DNA of 13,787 bases from Candidatus Kaiserbacteria bacterium (GCA_003561715.1 PWVU01000066.1:1-13787), one strand, 5' to 3'. Positions 1 to 7,454 are shown, counted from the stretch's first letter. Notes: a model not told the origin generated them from the letters alone. Program-made: numbers and translations.

Positions 1-1344
1 GGCGCCTACTGGCGTGGTGATGAAAAAAACGCGATGCTTACTCGCATCTACGGGCTTGCGTTTGAGAGCAAGGAAGAACTTGATGCCTATCTTGCGCAGC
101 GCGAGGAAGCGAAAAAGCGGGATCATCGACTCCTCAACGAGCAACACGATTATTTCATGATTTCGGACGAAGTCGGAAAAGGACTTCCGTTGTATCTTCC
201 AAACGGAGCGTTCATTCGAAAAAAATTAGAAGACTTTATGTACGAAACAGAACTCGCGCACGGCTATAAATATGTATATACGCCAGTGTTGACCCACAAG
301 CGACTCTACGAGCAGTCAGGGCACCTTGATCACTACCACGAAGATATGTATAGCCCCATCTCGATAGAAGAAGAAGATTACTATGTGCGCCCAATGAACT
401 GCCCACACCACCACCAAATATTTCGCCACCGACCACTAAGCTATCGAGATCTGCCCCTGCGCATAGCGGAATTTGGTCTAGTACACAGATTTGAACGATC
501 AGGAGTACTCACCGGACTCATTCGTGCTCGGTGCTTCACACAAAATGACGCACATATTTATTGCGCAAAACAAGACCTCAAAAAAGAGTTGCTGGGCGTT
601 CTTGCTCTCTTTAAAGAGGTATACGATGATGTCTTCGGCATCAAAGAGTATTGGTTTCGTCTTTCTCTTCCTGATTTTTCAAATACAGAAAAATTTGGTG
701 ACATCGAAAATAAAGAGATGTGGAATGAAGCAACCGATGCTGCACGCGTGGCGTTGCAAGAATTTCAGGCAACATATGTTGAAGGAGGAGGCGAAGCAGC
801 GTTTTATGGACCCAAAATTGATGTCCAGATACGCAATGTAAACGGAAAAGAAGACACTATCGCAACCGTGCAAATTGATTTCTACTCAGCAAGCAGATTT
901 GATTTATCTTTCACAAAAAGCGATGGACAACAAGAGGAGCCGGTTATCATCCACCGCGCGATCATGGGTTCATTCGATAGATTTTTTGCGTTTCTCATTG
1001 AACAATACGCCGGCGCATTCCCTCTCTGGCTCTCGCCAGTACAGATCAAGGTATTGCCGATTGCGGACGCACACAAAGCGTATGCGCGCGAGGTGTATGG
1101 CGCGCTCAAAGAAGCGGGCGTTCGTGCGGATCTCGATGATTCAAACGAATCACTTGGTAAGAAGATTCGGAGCGCGAAAACTGAGAAGGTTCCCTATTTC
1201 TTAGTACTTGGTGATCAGGAAGTAACAAACGAGCAGGTTAAACTCGAAGCGCGAGATGGCGAGAGCGAGACGCTTACTGTTGAAGCTCTACTTGAAAAAC
1301 TATCTAAAGAAATTCGAGAGAAAGTAGCTTCAGTAGAGAAGTAA
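1..1344 (+). CDS. thrS: Threonyl-tRNA synthetase, C-terminal part (5' end outside window)
   Basis: Class II aminoacyl-tRNA synthetase that charges tRNA-Thr with threonine in the cytoplasm. The frame is open from base 1 and reads GAYWRGDEKNAMLTRIYG, a hallmark of ThrRS, so the ATG at 34 is internal and 447 residues are visible. The catalytic core follows: motif 2 region (YRDLPLRIAEFGLVHRFE, then GVLTGLIRARCFTQNDAHIY) and motif 3 (the segment ending in IIHRAIMGSFDRF). The three usual zinc ligands are present as Cys in MNCPHH, His in NDAHIY and His in IIHRA. The usual NCPGH reads NCPHHH here. From about 1030 an anticodon-binding domain follows (SPVQIKVLPIAD, then GKKIRSAKTEKVPYFLVLGDQE). The N-terminal TGS/editing region is not visible. 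The stop is TAA, 14 nt before the next gene, so the two are probably co-transcribed. Confidence 0.97.
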   Translation, partial: GAYWRGDEKNAMLTRIYGLAFESKEELDAYLAQREEAKKRDHRLLNEQHDYFMISDEVGKGLPLYLPNGAFIRKKLEDFMYETELAHGYKYVYTPVLTHKRLYEQSGHLDHYHEDMYSPISIEEEDYYVRPMNCPHHHQIFRHRPLSYRDLPLRIAEFGLVHRFERSGVLTGLIRARCFTQNDAHIYCAKQDLKKELLGVLALFKEVYDDVFGIKEYWFRLSLPDFSNTEKFGDIENKEMWNEATDAARVALQEFQATYVEGGGEAAFYGPKIDVQIRNVNGKEDTIATVQIDFYSASRFDLSFTKSDGQQEEPVIIHRAIMGSFDRFFAFLIEQYAGAFPLWLSPVQIKVLPIADAHKAYAREVYGALKEAGVRADLDDSNESLGKKIRSAKTEKVPYFLVLGDQEVTNEQVKLEARDGESETLTVEALLEKLSKEIREKVASVEK

Positions 1345-1358
1345 GAAATATCTGAAGT

Positions 1359-1981
1359 ATGAAATACTATCTCTCTTCCTATAACTTCGGTAACGAATTT
1401 GACACTTTGATCACCTTCTTGAAAGCGAGCGGTGCTCCATGTGGGTACATTGATAATTCGGTCGATTTCCAAGGGGCAGATCCGGAGCGACGAGAGATCA
1501 AAGCGCAAGAGCAGATGGGTATACTAGAAGCGCACGGTATCAAAACCGTTCGACTCGATCTTCGAGACTATTTCGAAACTCCCGAGAAGCTGGTCGATGT
1601 ATTACAGACGCTTGGTGGCTTGTGGGTCCGTGGCGGGAATGTATTCGTACTCCGTCAAGCGATGCTTTTAAGCGGTTTGGATCGACTTCTTGCCCAAGAA
1701 ACTCGGACATCGTTCGTCTATGCGGGATACAGCGCGGGCGTGTGCGTACTGGCACCTACGTTGCGACCGATTGCACTGGTTGACGATGCGAACACATTCC
1801 CGTATCCCAAATCAAAGAACAGACGTGGGATGGTCTCGGTCTACTCCCCTATCTCATCTTACCCCACCACCGATCGGACCACCCTGAATCGGAAGCGATA
1901 GAGCGGAGTGTGGCGTACTGTAAGGAGCACGATATCCCATTTAAAACGCTTCGCGACGGCGAAGTACTCCTTCTTAACTGA
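1359..1981 (+). pseudogene. Peptidase S51 (PepE-like) / class I GATase-like protein, frameshifted
   Basis: Looks like a cytoplasmic dipeptidase-E type hydrolase of family S51. The first frame (ATG 1359) gives an N-terminal alpha/beta fold with GGLWVRGGNVFVLRQAM and the nucleophile elbow YAGYSAGVCVLAP. It then runs into unrelated residues and stops at 1901 (180 aa). The adjacent frame, read from about 1808 to the TGA at 1979-1981, restores the family C terminus: QIKEQTWDGLGLLPYLIL, PHHRSDHPES, IPFKTLRDGEVLLLN. This part carries the HxxSDHPES stretch expected to supply the catalytic His. One base is missing relative to an intact gene near 1801-1811 (CCCAAA context), and no canonical X-XXY-YYZ slippery heptamer is in phase there. 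The intact protein would be about 207 aa. Ser and His therefore lie on different frames. A real deletion, a sequencing indel or an unusual recoding event are all possible; a deletion or indel is likeliest. Confidence 0.85.
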
Positions 1982-1993
1982 ACTATCCGGCAC

Positions 1994-2028
1994 AACAAAA
2001 ACCGGACGTCGGACGTCCGGTTTTTGTT
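1994..2028. terminator. Bidirectional intrinsic terminator, 16-bp perfect stem
   Basis: The left arm AACAAAAACCGGACGT (1994-2009) and right arm ACGTCCGGTTTTTGTT (2013-2028) are perfectly complementary around a CGG loop. The outer stem gives a T-run on both strands, and the + strand continues TCTTCTTT. It lies 13 nt past the frameshifted hydrolase and 32 nt before the stop of the convergent surface gene, so it can serve both. Confidence 0.92.
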
Positions 2029-2059
2029 CTTCTTTATACGCTGAGTTGCGTATTCTGTT

Positions 2060-5000
2060 TTACTTTGCGTTCTTTGCGGCGAAGAATTCGAACACCTTGG
2101 CAAGGGCGACCTTAGTCCCAATGCGACCTGATTGGTAGCTGTAGTCGATACTCTCGACCAAGATACCCAGTACGCGCTCGAAGTCTCCGTTTGTCCATGC
2201 GGCAGTTTCTTTGATCAACGCCATGTCTGGCTTTCTATCGCCTTCGATGCGGTTCTTGTATACCTCATCGAGCTCGCGAACGACCGCAGCAACAAAAGTC
2301 TCTGCTGAATGTCCCTGACTAGTGAGCTTGCGCAAGAATTCGAATGTGCTCTGCTGATCACCGGCTACGAGCCAGCTGACGAATTGGGGTACGTGCTCTT
2401 TCTTGAAGCCTTCTGATGAAGCGACGGCATACGAAGCGGTGTTGTCCTTGGCGGGTGCCTGAGCGCGTGTAGCGTCTGGTGCTACCGAGCGTACAACCGG
2501 CACATGATTTTGTGCTTCAACGGGCACTGCTTCTTCGCGCGGTGTATCGTTCACCGTAGCTGACACGCGGCGGAATGCACTTCCCTGTCCGTGTGCACCG
2601 GTCAGACTTTGAGCGGGTGCGGGTGCAACCGGCGCAACGGGGGCCTGCATCAATTTCTTGATGCGCTCCATCGAAAGCAGGATCCAGCCATCTTCACGAG
2701 GGAATGCCTCTTTCGCATCGCTCATAAGAGTCTCAAGGTACTCGTCTCCCTCAGCGTCAACGCGTGCTGCAACAGTGCGTAATGCCTCAGGCGAGAAGAG
2801 AATCTGATCGCGTCCTGCGCGCGCCTCAACGCGCTCTTCAGTTGGTACATCGTTTGCATACTCATCGTCAAATGATGCGGCATGGAATGCATAGGGACTC
2901 GTAAGTGGTGCGGGCGCCGCCATGGTGCTCTGACGAACAAGCTGTTCTCGGGCGCTTGGGAAGCGTGGATCGGGCTGCGTCGACGCTTCACTTGAGGAAT
3001 ATGCCTGCCATACGTCTTGGTCTGAACGTCCTCCCGCGACCGATTGCAGTACGGTGCTGAAGACACGCTTGACGACAATAAGGTAGGAAATTGCGGCGCT
3101 CAGTGCCAAGAGTCCCAACCAGAAGAGCGCGGTAACAAATGGTCCTGCTTCGAAACCGGTGTGTGGAACTTGATCCAAGAAGATGAATGAACCGGGAGTT
3201 GCGCGCACGATTTCTTCTGCGACCTCAACACGTGGCTCGGGGCGAGGTTCCGGACGAGGTGTCGGCGTTGTAGTGACCGGCGTACTTGGACCACAGTTAA
3301 GGCATGGTCCTCCTCCACCCGTTGCGCGCACGAAGGTTACCGATGCGTCACAGGTGATCGTCTCACCATTGGTACCAACAAAGGTTCCCGTGTACGTCTT
3401 TGCAGAACCGGGCACAACACGCTGTGTACCATTCGTAGCCACTGAACCTACATTTTGATCGATTGTTACGGTCGATACATTCTCCGAACTCCACGTAAGG
3501 GTTACCTCATCGTTTGCAGAGCGGATCGAAGACGGGTTGACTGACAATGCGCACACGGGAGCAAGAGGCGCTTCCGGTTGCTTAACCGTTACTGTCGCTG
3601 AACAAGTGATCGTCTCCCCATTGATGCCAACAAAGGTGCCAGTGTAGGTTGTGGTAGTCTCAGGCGCGATCGTACGTGTTTTCTTTCGAAGAACCTCACC
3701 AATACCTTGGTTAATGGTAACCGTGGTAACATTATTTCCTTCCCACGACAAGGTAGTCGTAGCGCCTTTTTCAATGATCTGATCCGCAACACTCATCTCA
3801 CACACCGGCGCCGGCTTTGGTTCTGGCTTTGGTTCTGGTTTCGGCTCCGGTTTTTTGTCGAATGCCGCACAGATCGGATTAACACTGTTTGGATTAGTTT
3901 TGTCCGGGTACACTGCATGCATAGCATACAATATAGTGGTCGGCTGAGTAAGAACGAAGTTGTTAACATTTACTTTCTCGACAACCGTTGCTTCGACTAC
4001 CTTGTCCGGCACATCTTTCACCACTGCGGTAGTTGCTGTATAGCCGGCGTTGTTGGTAAGTACGACCTTCCATGATTCGTTGGGCTGGGTAACATGTTCT
4101 CGTCCCAGATAGCCATCCCATGATACCAATGTGACCGAATACGTACCTTTCTGCATATTCACCGATTGCGATGCGGTCTTAGCTTGCGCCTCAGACTGAT
4201 CGCTGCGTACACGATCTGAGAAAGTAACGATTGTTCGTCCCTCTTTCGGTTCTATCGGACATACGGGAGGCTGTGGCGCGACCGGCTGTGGCGCAGGTTG
4301 GGTTACCGTAACCTTGCGTCCGCACGTAATAGTGTCGCCATTTACGCCAACAAATGAAGCGGTGTACGTGGTTGTCTGCTGCGGTGTTACTACCTTGCTT
4401 CCGTTAGTTGCTACCGTACCTACTCCCTGGTTGATGGAGGCAGAAACCGTGTTCTGACTTGTCCATGTCAAGGTAACATTCCCGCCTTTTTCAACCGATG
4501 AGGGCTGCGCGGTAAGTGTACAGGTAGGTGCGGGCTTTGGCTGAGGTGCAACAACAGGATGCTTATCGAATGCCGCACACGTTACATTCAAGCTGTTTGG
4601 ATTTGAGTGAGGATAGAATGCATGTACACCTTGTACCGCCGTCACTGTCTGTGGAAGTACCAATGCTCGATTGACAACCTCAGTCACTACCGCGGTGCGT
4701 ACATTGTCAGGGACATCAGAAGTAACGCCTGAGCGTGCGACCTCGGTATTTCCACTCAAGAATTTCACGTACCACTGCTCATGTGGCTGCGATACCTTTT
4801 CACGTCCATCATAACTATCACTTCCTGAAAGAGTTACCGTGTACGTACCCGCAGGGAGCGTTACCGACTTAACCGCAGTAACGGCATTCGACTGAGACTG
4901 ATCGCTTCGCAAGCGCTCATTAAAGTACACGATCGTGCGTCCTTCTTTTGGACTAATTGGGCACACATCGGGTTGGACAGGCGTGGGCGCAATTGGAGCG

Positions 5001-5857
5001 ATTGGGGCAATCGGTGCTATAGGCTTGATTGGTGCTATAGGTTCAATCGGTTTAATCGGAGCGATCGGTTTGATTGGTGCGATTGGTTCGATAGGCTTGA
5101 TCGGTGCAATCGGTGCTATAGGTGCGATCGGTGCTATGGGAGCAATTGGCTCGATAGGCTTGATTGGAGCAATCGGAGCTATAGGCGCAATTGGTGCGAT
5201 CGGTTTGATAGGTGCGATTGGGGCAATCGGAGCTATAGGCGCAATTGGCTTCACCTCGAATGATGGAGGAGTGCTCGGCTTGGAGGTACTCTTTTTGTCG
5301 AACGCAAGACAAACCGGAACCAAGCTCTCGGGATGCTGACTTCCCGCAAACGCATGACGACCCAGTACCGTCGTTACAGGCTGTGATACAACAAGTGACT
5401 CATTTACCACACCTCGCAGAAATGCCTCATTCACATTATCCGGCAGGTCATTCAGCATACCGGTCTGCGCGACAACTGTGGAGCCATTCTTAAGAACGCC
5501 CACCCACTGCTCCCGAGACTGCTGTGCAGGATTTGCTTGTGCGCGATCCGAGTATCCATCATAGCTTGCCATGCGTACTTCATAGGTACCTGCAGGCAAC
5601 GAAACGGAAACGGGTCGTGTTTCGTGCGTAGACGCATTATTCGCAAGCAATCTATCGTCACCAAAACTCACAATCGTGCGTCCACCCTGCTGCTGATACG
5701 GACATGCGGGTGTCGGGTAGAACACACGACCGCCGCTAGTCGCATCGACTGCATCGGTTGCGGAAAAGGCACCGAAACTTGCCGCAAGTATGAATACAAG
5801 CGTAAGCGCAACGCCACCGACTCCGATCTTTTTAGCTGTAGTAAGTGAATAGTTCAT
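2060..5857 (-). CDS. Giant membrane-spanning surface protein: three repeat domains, XPI tract, three Ig-like domains, internal VPHTG sorting-like motif, cytosolic tail
   Basis: 1265 aa from ATG 5857; a further-upstream in-frame TTG (5914) would put 19 extra residues before a clean signal peptide, so I reject it. Residues 1-33 form a signal sequence (KK then a long hydrophobic run, possible cut after AFSA). A repeated domain of about 125 residues occurs three times (about 51-190, 298-433, 532-670), marked by GRTIV.F, GTY.V, E.W.V, .DVPD/.DLPD, HA.Y and C.AFDK. A 90-residue XPI tract lies at 203-292. Ig-like domains (C...V.L.W....TI..GVG....TYT..FVG.NG.TITC) lie at about 446-520, 686-760 and 769-843, joined by Pro-Lys/Glu linkers. 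VPHTG is at 897-901, then a TM helix at about 905-929, KR at 930-931, and a cytosolic tail to 1265 ending in a helical domain. The upstream neighbour is a sortase. Role inferred: cell-surface adhesin or receptor. No exact family recognised. Confidence 0.9.
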   Translation of the reverse strand: MNYSLTTAKKIGVGGVALTLVFILAASFGAFSATDAVDATSGGRVFYPTPACPYQQQGGRTIVSFGDDRLLANNASTHETRPVSVSLPAGTYEVRMASYDGYSDRAQANPAQQSREQWVGVLKNGSTVVAQTGMLNDLPDNVNEAFLRGVVNESLVVSQPVTTVLGRHAFAGSQHPESLVPVCLAFDKKSTSKPSTPPSFEVKPIAPIAPIAPIAPIKPIAPIAPIAPIAPIKPIEPIAPIAPIAPIAPIAPIKPIEPIAPIKPIAPIKPIEPIAPIKPIAPIAPIAPIAPTPVQPDVCPISPKEGRTIVYFNERLRSDQSQSNAVTAVKSVTLPAGTYTVTLSGSDSYDGREKVSQPHEQWYVKFLSGNTEVARSGVTSDVPDNVRTAVVTEVVNRALVLPQTVTAVQGVHAFYPHSNPNSLNVTCAAFDKHPVVAPQPKPAPTCTLTAQPSSVEKGGNVTLTWTSQNTVSASINQGVGTVATNGSKVVTPQQTTTYTASFVGVNGDTITCGRKVTVTQPAPQPVAPQPPVCPIEPKEGRTIVTFSDRVRSDQSEAQAKTASQSVNMQKGTYSVTLVSWDGYLGREHVTQPNESWKVVLTNNAGYTATTAVVKDVPDKVVEATVVEKVNVNNFVLTQPTTILYAMHAVYPDKTNPNSVNPICAAFDKKPEPKPEPKPEPKPAPVCEMSVADQIIEKGATTTLSWEGNNVTTVTINQGIGEVLRKKTRTIAPETTTTYTGTFVGINGETITCSATVTVKQPEAPLAPVCALSVNPSSIRSANDEVTLTWSSENVSTVTIDQNVGSVATNGTQRVVPGSAKTYTGTFVGTNGETITCDASVTFVRATGGGGPCLNCGPSTPVTTTPTPRPEPRPEPRVEVAEEIVRATPGSFIFLDQVPHTGFEAGPFVTALFWLGLLALSAAISYLIVVKRVFSTVLQSVAGGRSDQDVWQAYSSSEASTQPDPRFPSAREQLVRQSTMAAPAPLTSPYAFHAASFDDEYANDVPTEERVEARAGRDQILFSPEALRTVAARVDAEGDEYLETLMSDAKEAFPREDGWILLSMERIKKLMQAPVAPVAPAPAQSLTGAHGQGSAFRRVSATVNDTPREEAVPVEAQNHVPVVRSVAPDATRAQAPAKDNTASYAVASSEGFKKEHVPQFVSWLVAGDQQSTFEFLRKLTSQGHSAETFVAAVVRELDEVYKNRIEGDRKPDMALIKETAAWTNGDFERVLGILVESIDYSYQSGRIGTKVALAKVFEFFAAKNAK
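3065..3169 (-). other. Internal sortase-signal-like element: VPHTG, hydrophobic helix, KR
   Basis: Within the surface protein, V897-P-H-T-G901 is followed by FEAGPF, about 23 hydrophobic residues and K930-R931. This is the tripartite order of a cell-wall sorting signal (LPxTG-like, with Val in place of Leu). It is unusual in not being at the C terminus: 334 residues follow the basic pair. The neighbouring gene is a sortase. Confidence 0.6.
4982..5251 (-). repeat. 9-bp tandem repeat coding for 30 XPI tripeptides
   Basis: Thirty consecutive nonanucleotide units, 29 coding for API, KPI or EPI and the last for APT (residues 203-292 of the surface protein). Synonymous codons vary between units, but longer copies exist: a 26-bp stretch at 5169-5194 recurs exactly at 5223-5248 (54 bp = 6 units). 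Segments starting at 5085 and 5148 (63 bp = 7 units) are near-identical. This suggests growth by segmental duplication in whole 9-bp units, which keeps the frame. Confidence 0.95.
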
Positions 5858-5962
5858 GGTGTGATGATGATAAATTCTTTTGAATAATGCTTTGACACGC
5901 AAACTGCTAAACAACGTTATTATTCGTTTTTATGATTATTACTGATAAGCTTTATTGCTAAA

Positions 5963-5991
5963 ATTATATCACATATTTATTGTGATGTCAA
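5963..5991 (-). promoter_or_regulatory. Consensus sigma-70-type promoter for the surface-protein gene
   Basis: On the minus strand TTGACA (5986-5991) is separated by exactly 17 nt from TATAAT (5963-5968); both hexamers match the consensus fully. The -35 begins one base after the TAG stop of the sortase gene. The predicted transcript start near 5956 leaves a leader of about 100 nt before the ATG at 5857. The surface gene can therefore be made independently of the sortase. Confidence 0.85.
5968..5986. promoter_or_regulatory. Palindromic operator candidate filling the promoter spacer
   Basis: ATCACATATTTATTGTGAT is a perfect inverted repeat with 6-bp arms (ATCACA / TGTGAT) and a 7-nt centre. 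It fills the -35/-10 spacer and shares one base with each hexamer. A dimeric regulator bound here would block RNA polymerase. The regulator is not in the window. The arms resemble CRP/FNR-family half-sites, but that is only a resemblance. Confidence 0.55.
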
Positions 5992-5992
5992 T

Positions 5993-6724
5993 CTATTGTT
6001 GCAGTTCCCTCTGGGTAATGAACGCCGCCTCTACAAGATATCGATCCGAAGTATCACCAAAGGAGTTGTTGCACGTCACCATGGTCAAGCGTTTCTCTCG
6101 GGTGTCAAAGCGCACCATGACATCCTCAGCTTTAGCCATACGAACCGATTCAACACGGTAGACGTACTCATGCGTAGTACTCTGCACTCTCACCACATCC
6201 CCCGCCTCAAGCTCATGCAATCGATTGAATATGCGGAAGTTTTGGTTATGAATTACCGGCAAACTGCTTGAATGACCGAAAATAAGCATATTTCCCACAT
6301 CTCCCAACTGGGCTGAATCGGGATAGCGCACGGCACCTTTCAGCAATGCGTTGTCGAGCACTGCGAGATCGGTACTGGGAGGGGTGCTAACCGTAGCATT
6401 GAGACCGATAGCATTAATTACCACTCGTCGTACACTCGTATCTTTTGTGATAGCCAACACTGCAGGTGCCTCCACTTCCTCCGAGGAGACTGATACTACA
6501 GGAGAAGAATCCGTACCGTGTATGTCGTATGGGGCAAGGAGCACAGGCATAGAGCGTTCTTGTACCGCATCGTCAGCTTGCACCTCAGGCGACTCCGGCA
6601 AAAGATCCAGATATCCCAACGTACCACCGATTACTACAAACACACCGGTCATCACCACAGCAAATCGCTTTCGCAAATGTGGCGATATGGGTGGGTATGT
6701 ATTTGTGGTATTTTCTTGTTTCAT
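5993..6724 (-). CDS. Sortase (class C/D/E-like transpeptidase)
   Basis: 243-aa membrane-anchored cysteine transpeptidase that would cut a sorting motif and join the protein to a cell-surface nucleophile. A basic N terminus (HLRKR) precedes a TM helix at about 21-39. A Ser/Glu-rich linker follows, then the sortase beta-barrel from about residue 97 (VRRVVINAIGLNATV). The catalytic triad is visible: His151 in IFGHSSS, Cys218 in TMVTCNN and Arg228 in SDRYLVEA, with the usual 10-residue Cys-Arg spacing. The subclass cannot be fixed by eye. The next gene downstream encodes a surface protein with a VPHTG motif, its most likely substrate. A full-consensus promoter 340 nt upstream (7072-7100) points at this gene. 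No Shine-Dalgarno sequence precedes the ATG. No housekeeping partners or pilin genes are seen nearby. Confidence 0.93.
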   Translation of the reverse strand: MKQENTTNTYPPISPHLRKRFAVVMTGVFVVIGGTLGYLDLLPESPEVQADDAVQERSMPVLLAPYDIHGTDSSPVVSVSSEEVEAPAVLAITKDTSVRRVVINAIGLNATVSTPPSTDLAVLDNALLKGAVRYPDSAQLGDVGNMLIFGHSSSLPVIHNQNFRIFNRLHELEAGDVVRVQSTTHEYVYRVESVRMAKAEDVMVRFDTREKRLTMVTCNNSFGDTSDRYLVEAAFITQRELQQ

Positions 6725-6994
6725 ATTTATTCATTTGTTTCAAGTTCATATCGCACGCAGTGACCTTACAACGTGATGTTGCCCAGACTATGCGCAAGAC
6801 AACACGTATCACCATACGCTTTTGTCACGATCAAGATTATGAATGTGTGTGATGTACAACGCGCCACGTTCTATGGCACGAGACTCAATCTACGAATACG
6901 AATCTAGGAATACGACTGAGCATCCAACGTGCTCATAAATTGCTATCTCACAATATCGAATTCGAAACGTAATTCAGCAACAGTAAACCTGCGT

Positions 6995-7032
6995 AATTGA
7001 GCGAGGAGACCTGGTGGGTCTGAGACTCAATT
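6995..7032 (-). other. Hairpin with internal loop in the predicted sortase leader
   Basis: Outer arms AATTGAG (6995-7001) and CTCAATT (7026-7032) pair perfectly. After a small internal loop, inner arms AGACC (7007-7011) and GGTCT (7017-7021) pair around a 5-nt loop. It lies about 33 nt inside the transcript predicted from the 7072-7100 promoter. No T-run follows, so it is not an obvious terminator. It may be a leader structure or a protein-binding site. Confidence 0.4.
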
Positions 7033-7071
7033 ATTTCAACATGGATTATCTAGAAGAACTTAGTCCCGCAA

Positions 7072-7100
7072 ATTATATAGCATATACTATTATTTGTCAA
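7072..7100 (-). promoter_or_regulatory. Consensus sigma-70-type promoter toward sortase
   Basis: On the minus strand TTGACA (7095-7100), a 17-nt spacer and TATAAT (7072-7077), all full consensus. Predicted start near 7065, giving a leader of about 340 nt before the sortase ATG at 6724. The spacer contains a near-palindrome (TAGTATATGCTA on this strand). It could alternatively drive a non-coding RNA that ends before the sortase. Confidence 0.75.
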
Positions 7101-7290
7101 TAATCGTGCTACGTGTAGGTTCTATACGTACTGCATACTGCTATATGATGATAGGTTTTCCAGGTTGCACATATTGCGCAAACCTAACCTTGATTTCCCA
7201 CGTTTTCAATGTGTTCTTTTTGACACACTTGCAAGATGCTCGATGTTGTGGTATACCCTACTGCGAAATAGCATATGATGCGTATGTTGT

Positions 7291-7313
7291 CAATGTGCCT
7301 CAATAGCACATTG
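7291..7313. repeat. Perfect 8-bp inverted repeat, 7-nt centre
   Basis: CAATGTGC (7291-7298) and GCACATTG (7306-7313) flank CTCAATA. No T-run follows on either strand, so an operator or RNA hairpin is more likely than a terminator. Confidence 0.5.
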
Positions 7314-7371
7314 GGTAAGGTTGCTACTGTTGTATTGCTCTTTTTCACATTCTCACTAGAGAATATCGGGA

Positions 7372-7392
7372 GAGGTAGAAACGTACTACCTC
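7372..7392. repeat. Perfect 7-bp inverted repeat, 7-nt centre, upstream of the + promoter
   Basis: GAGGTAG (7372-7378) and CTACCTC (7386-7392) flank AAACGTA. It ends 62 bp before the -35 box of the 7455-7483 promoter, a position suitable for an activator or repressor site. No T-run follows. Confidence 0.45.
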
Positions 7393-7454
7393 AAACTCAA
7401 AGAAGCGCAACTACAGAGTGTACTCACTACAAAGCCCCTCAAAAAAGGTAAGCA

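Noticed and set aside
1801..1817. Programmed -1 frameshifting in the S51-like gene
   Set aside because: In-phase codons CCC AAA do not allow re-pairing one base back (TCC CAA), and I see no stimulatory pseudoknot; a deletion or sequencing indel is simpler.
4935..5339. Plus-strand frame coding for a Gly-Ala-Ile / Gly-Leu-Ile repeat protein (134 aa)
   Set aside because: It is the antisense of the XPI tract; the minus-strand frame extends far on both sides with real domains, while this one ends with the repeat and has no start context.
5858..5914. Upstream TTG start adding 19 residues to the large surface protein
   Set aside because: It places a non-typical sequence (with HHH) before a clean signal peptide that starts at ATG 5857.
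6839..7103. Short frames of 20-22 codons (ATG 6839 and ATG 7041)
   Set aside because: Too short and without supporting signals; the second lies across the minus-strand promoter.
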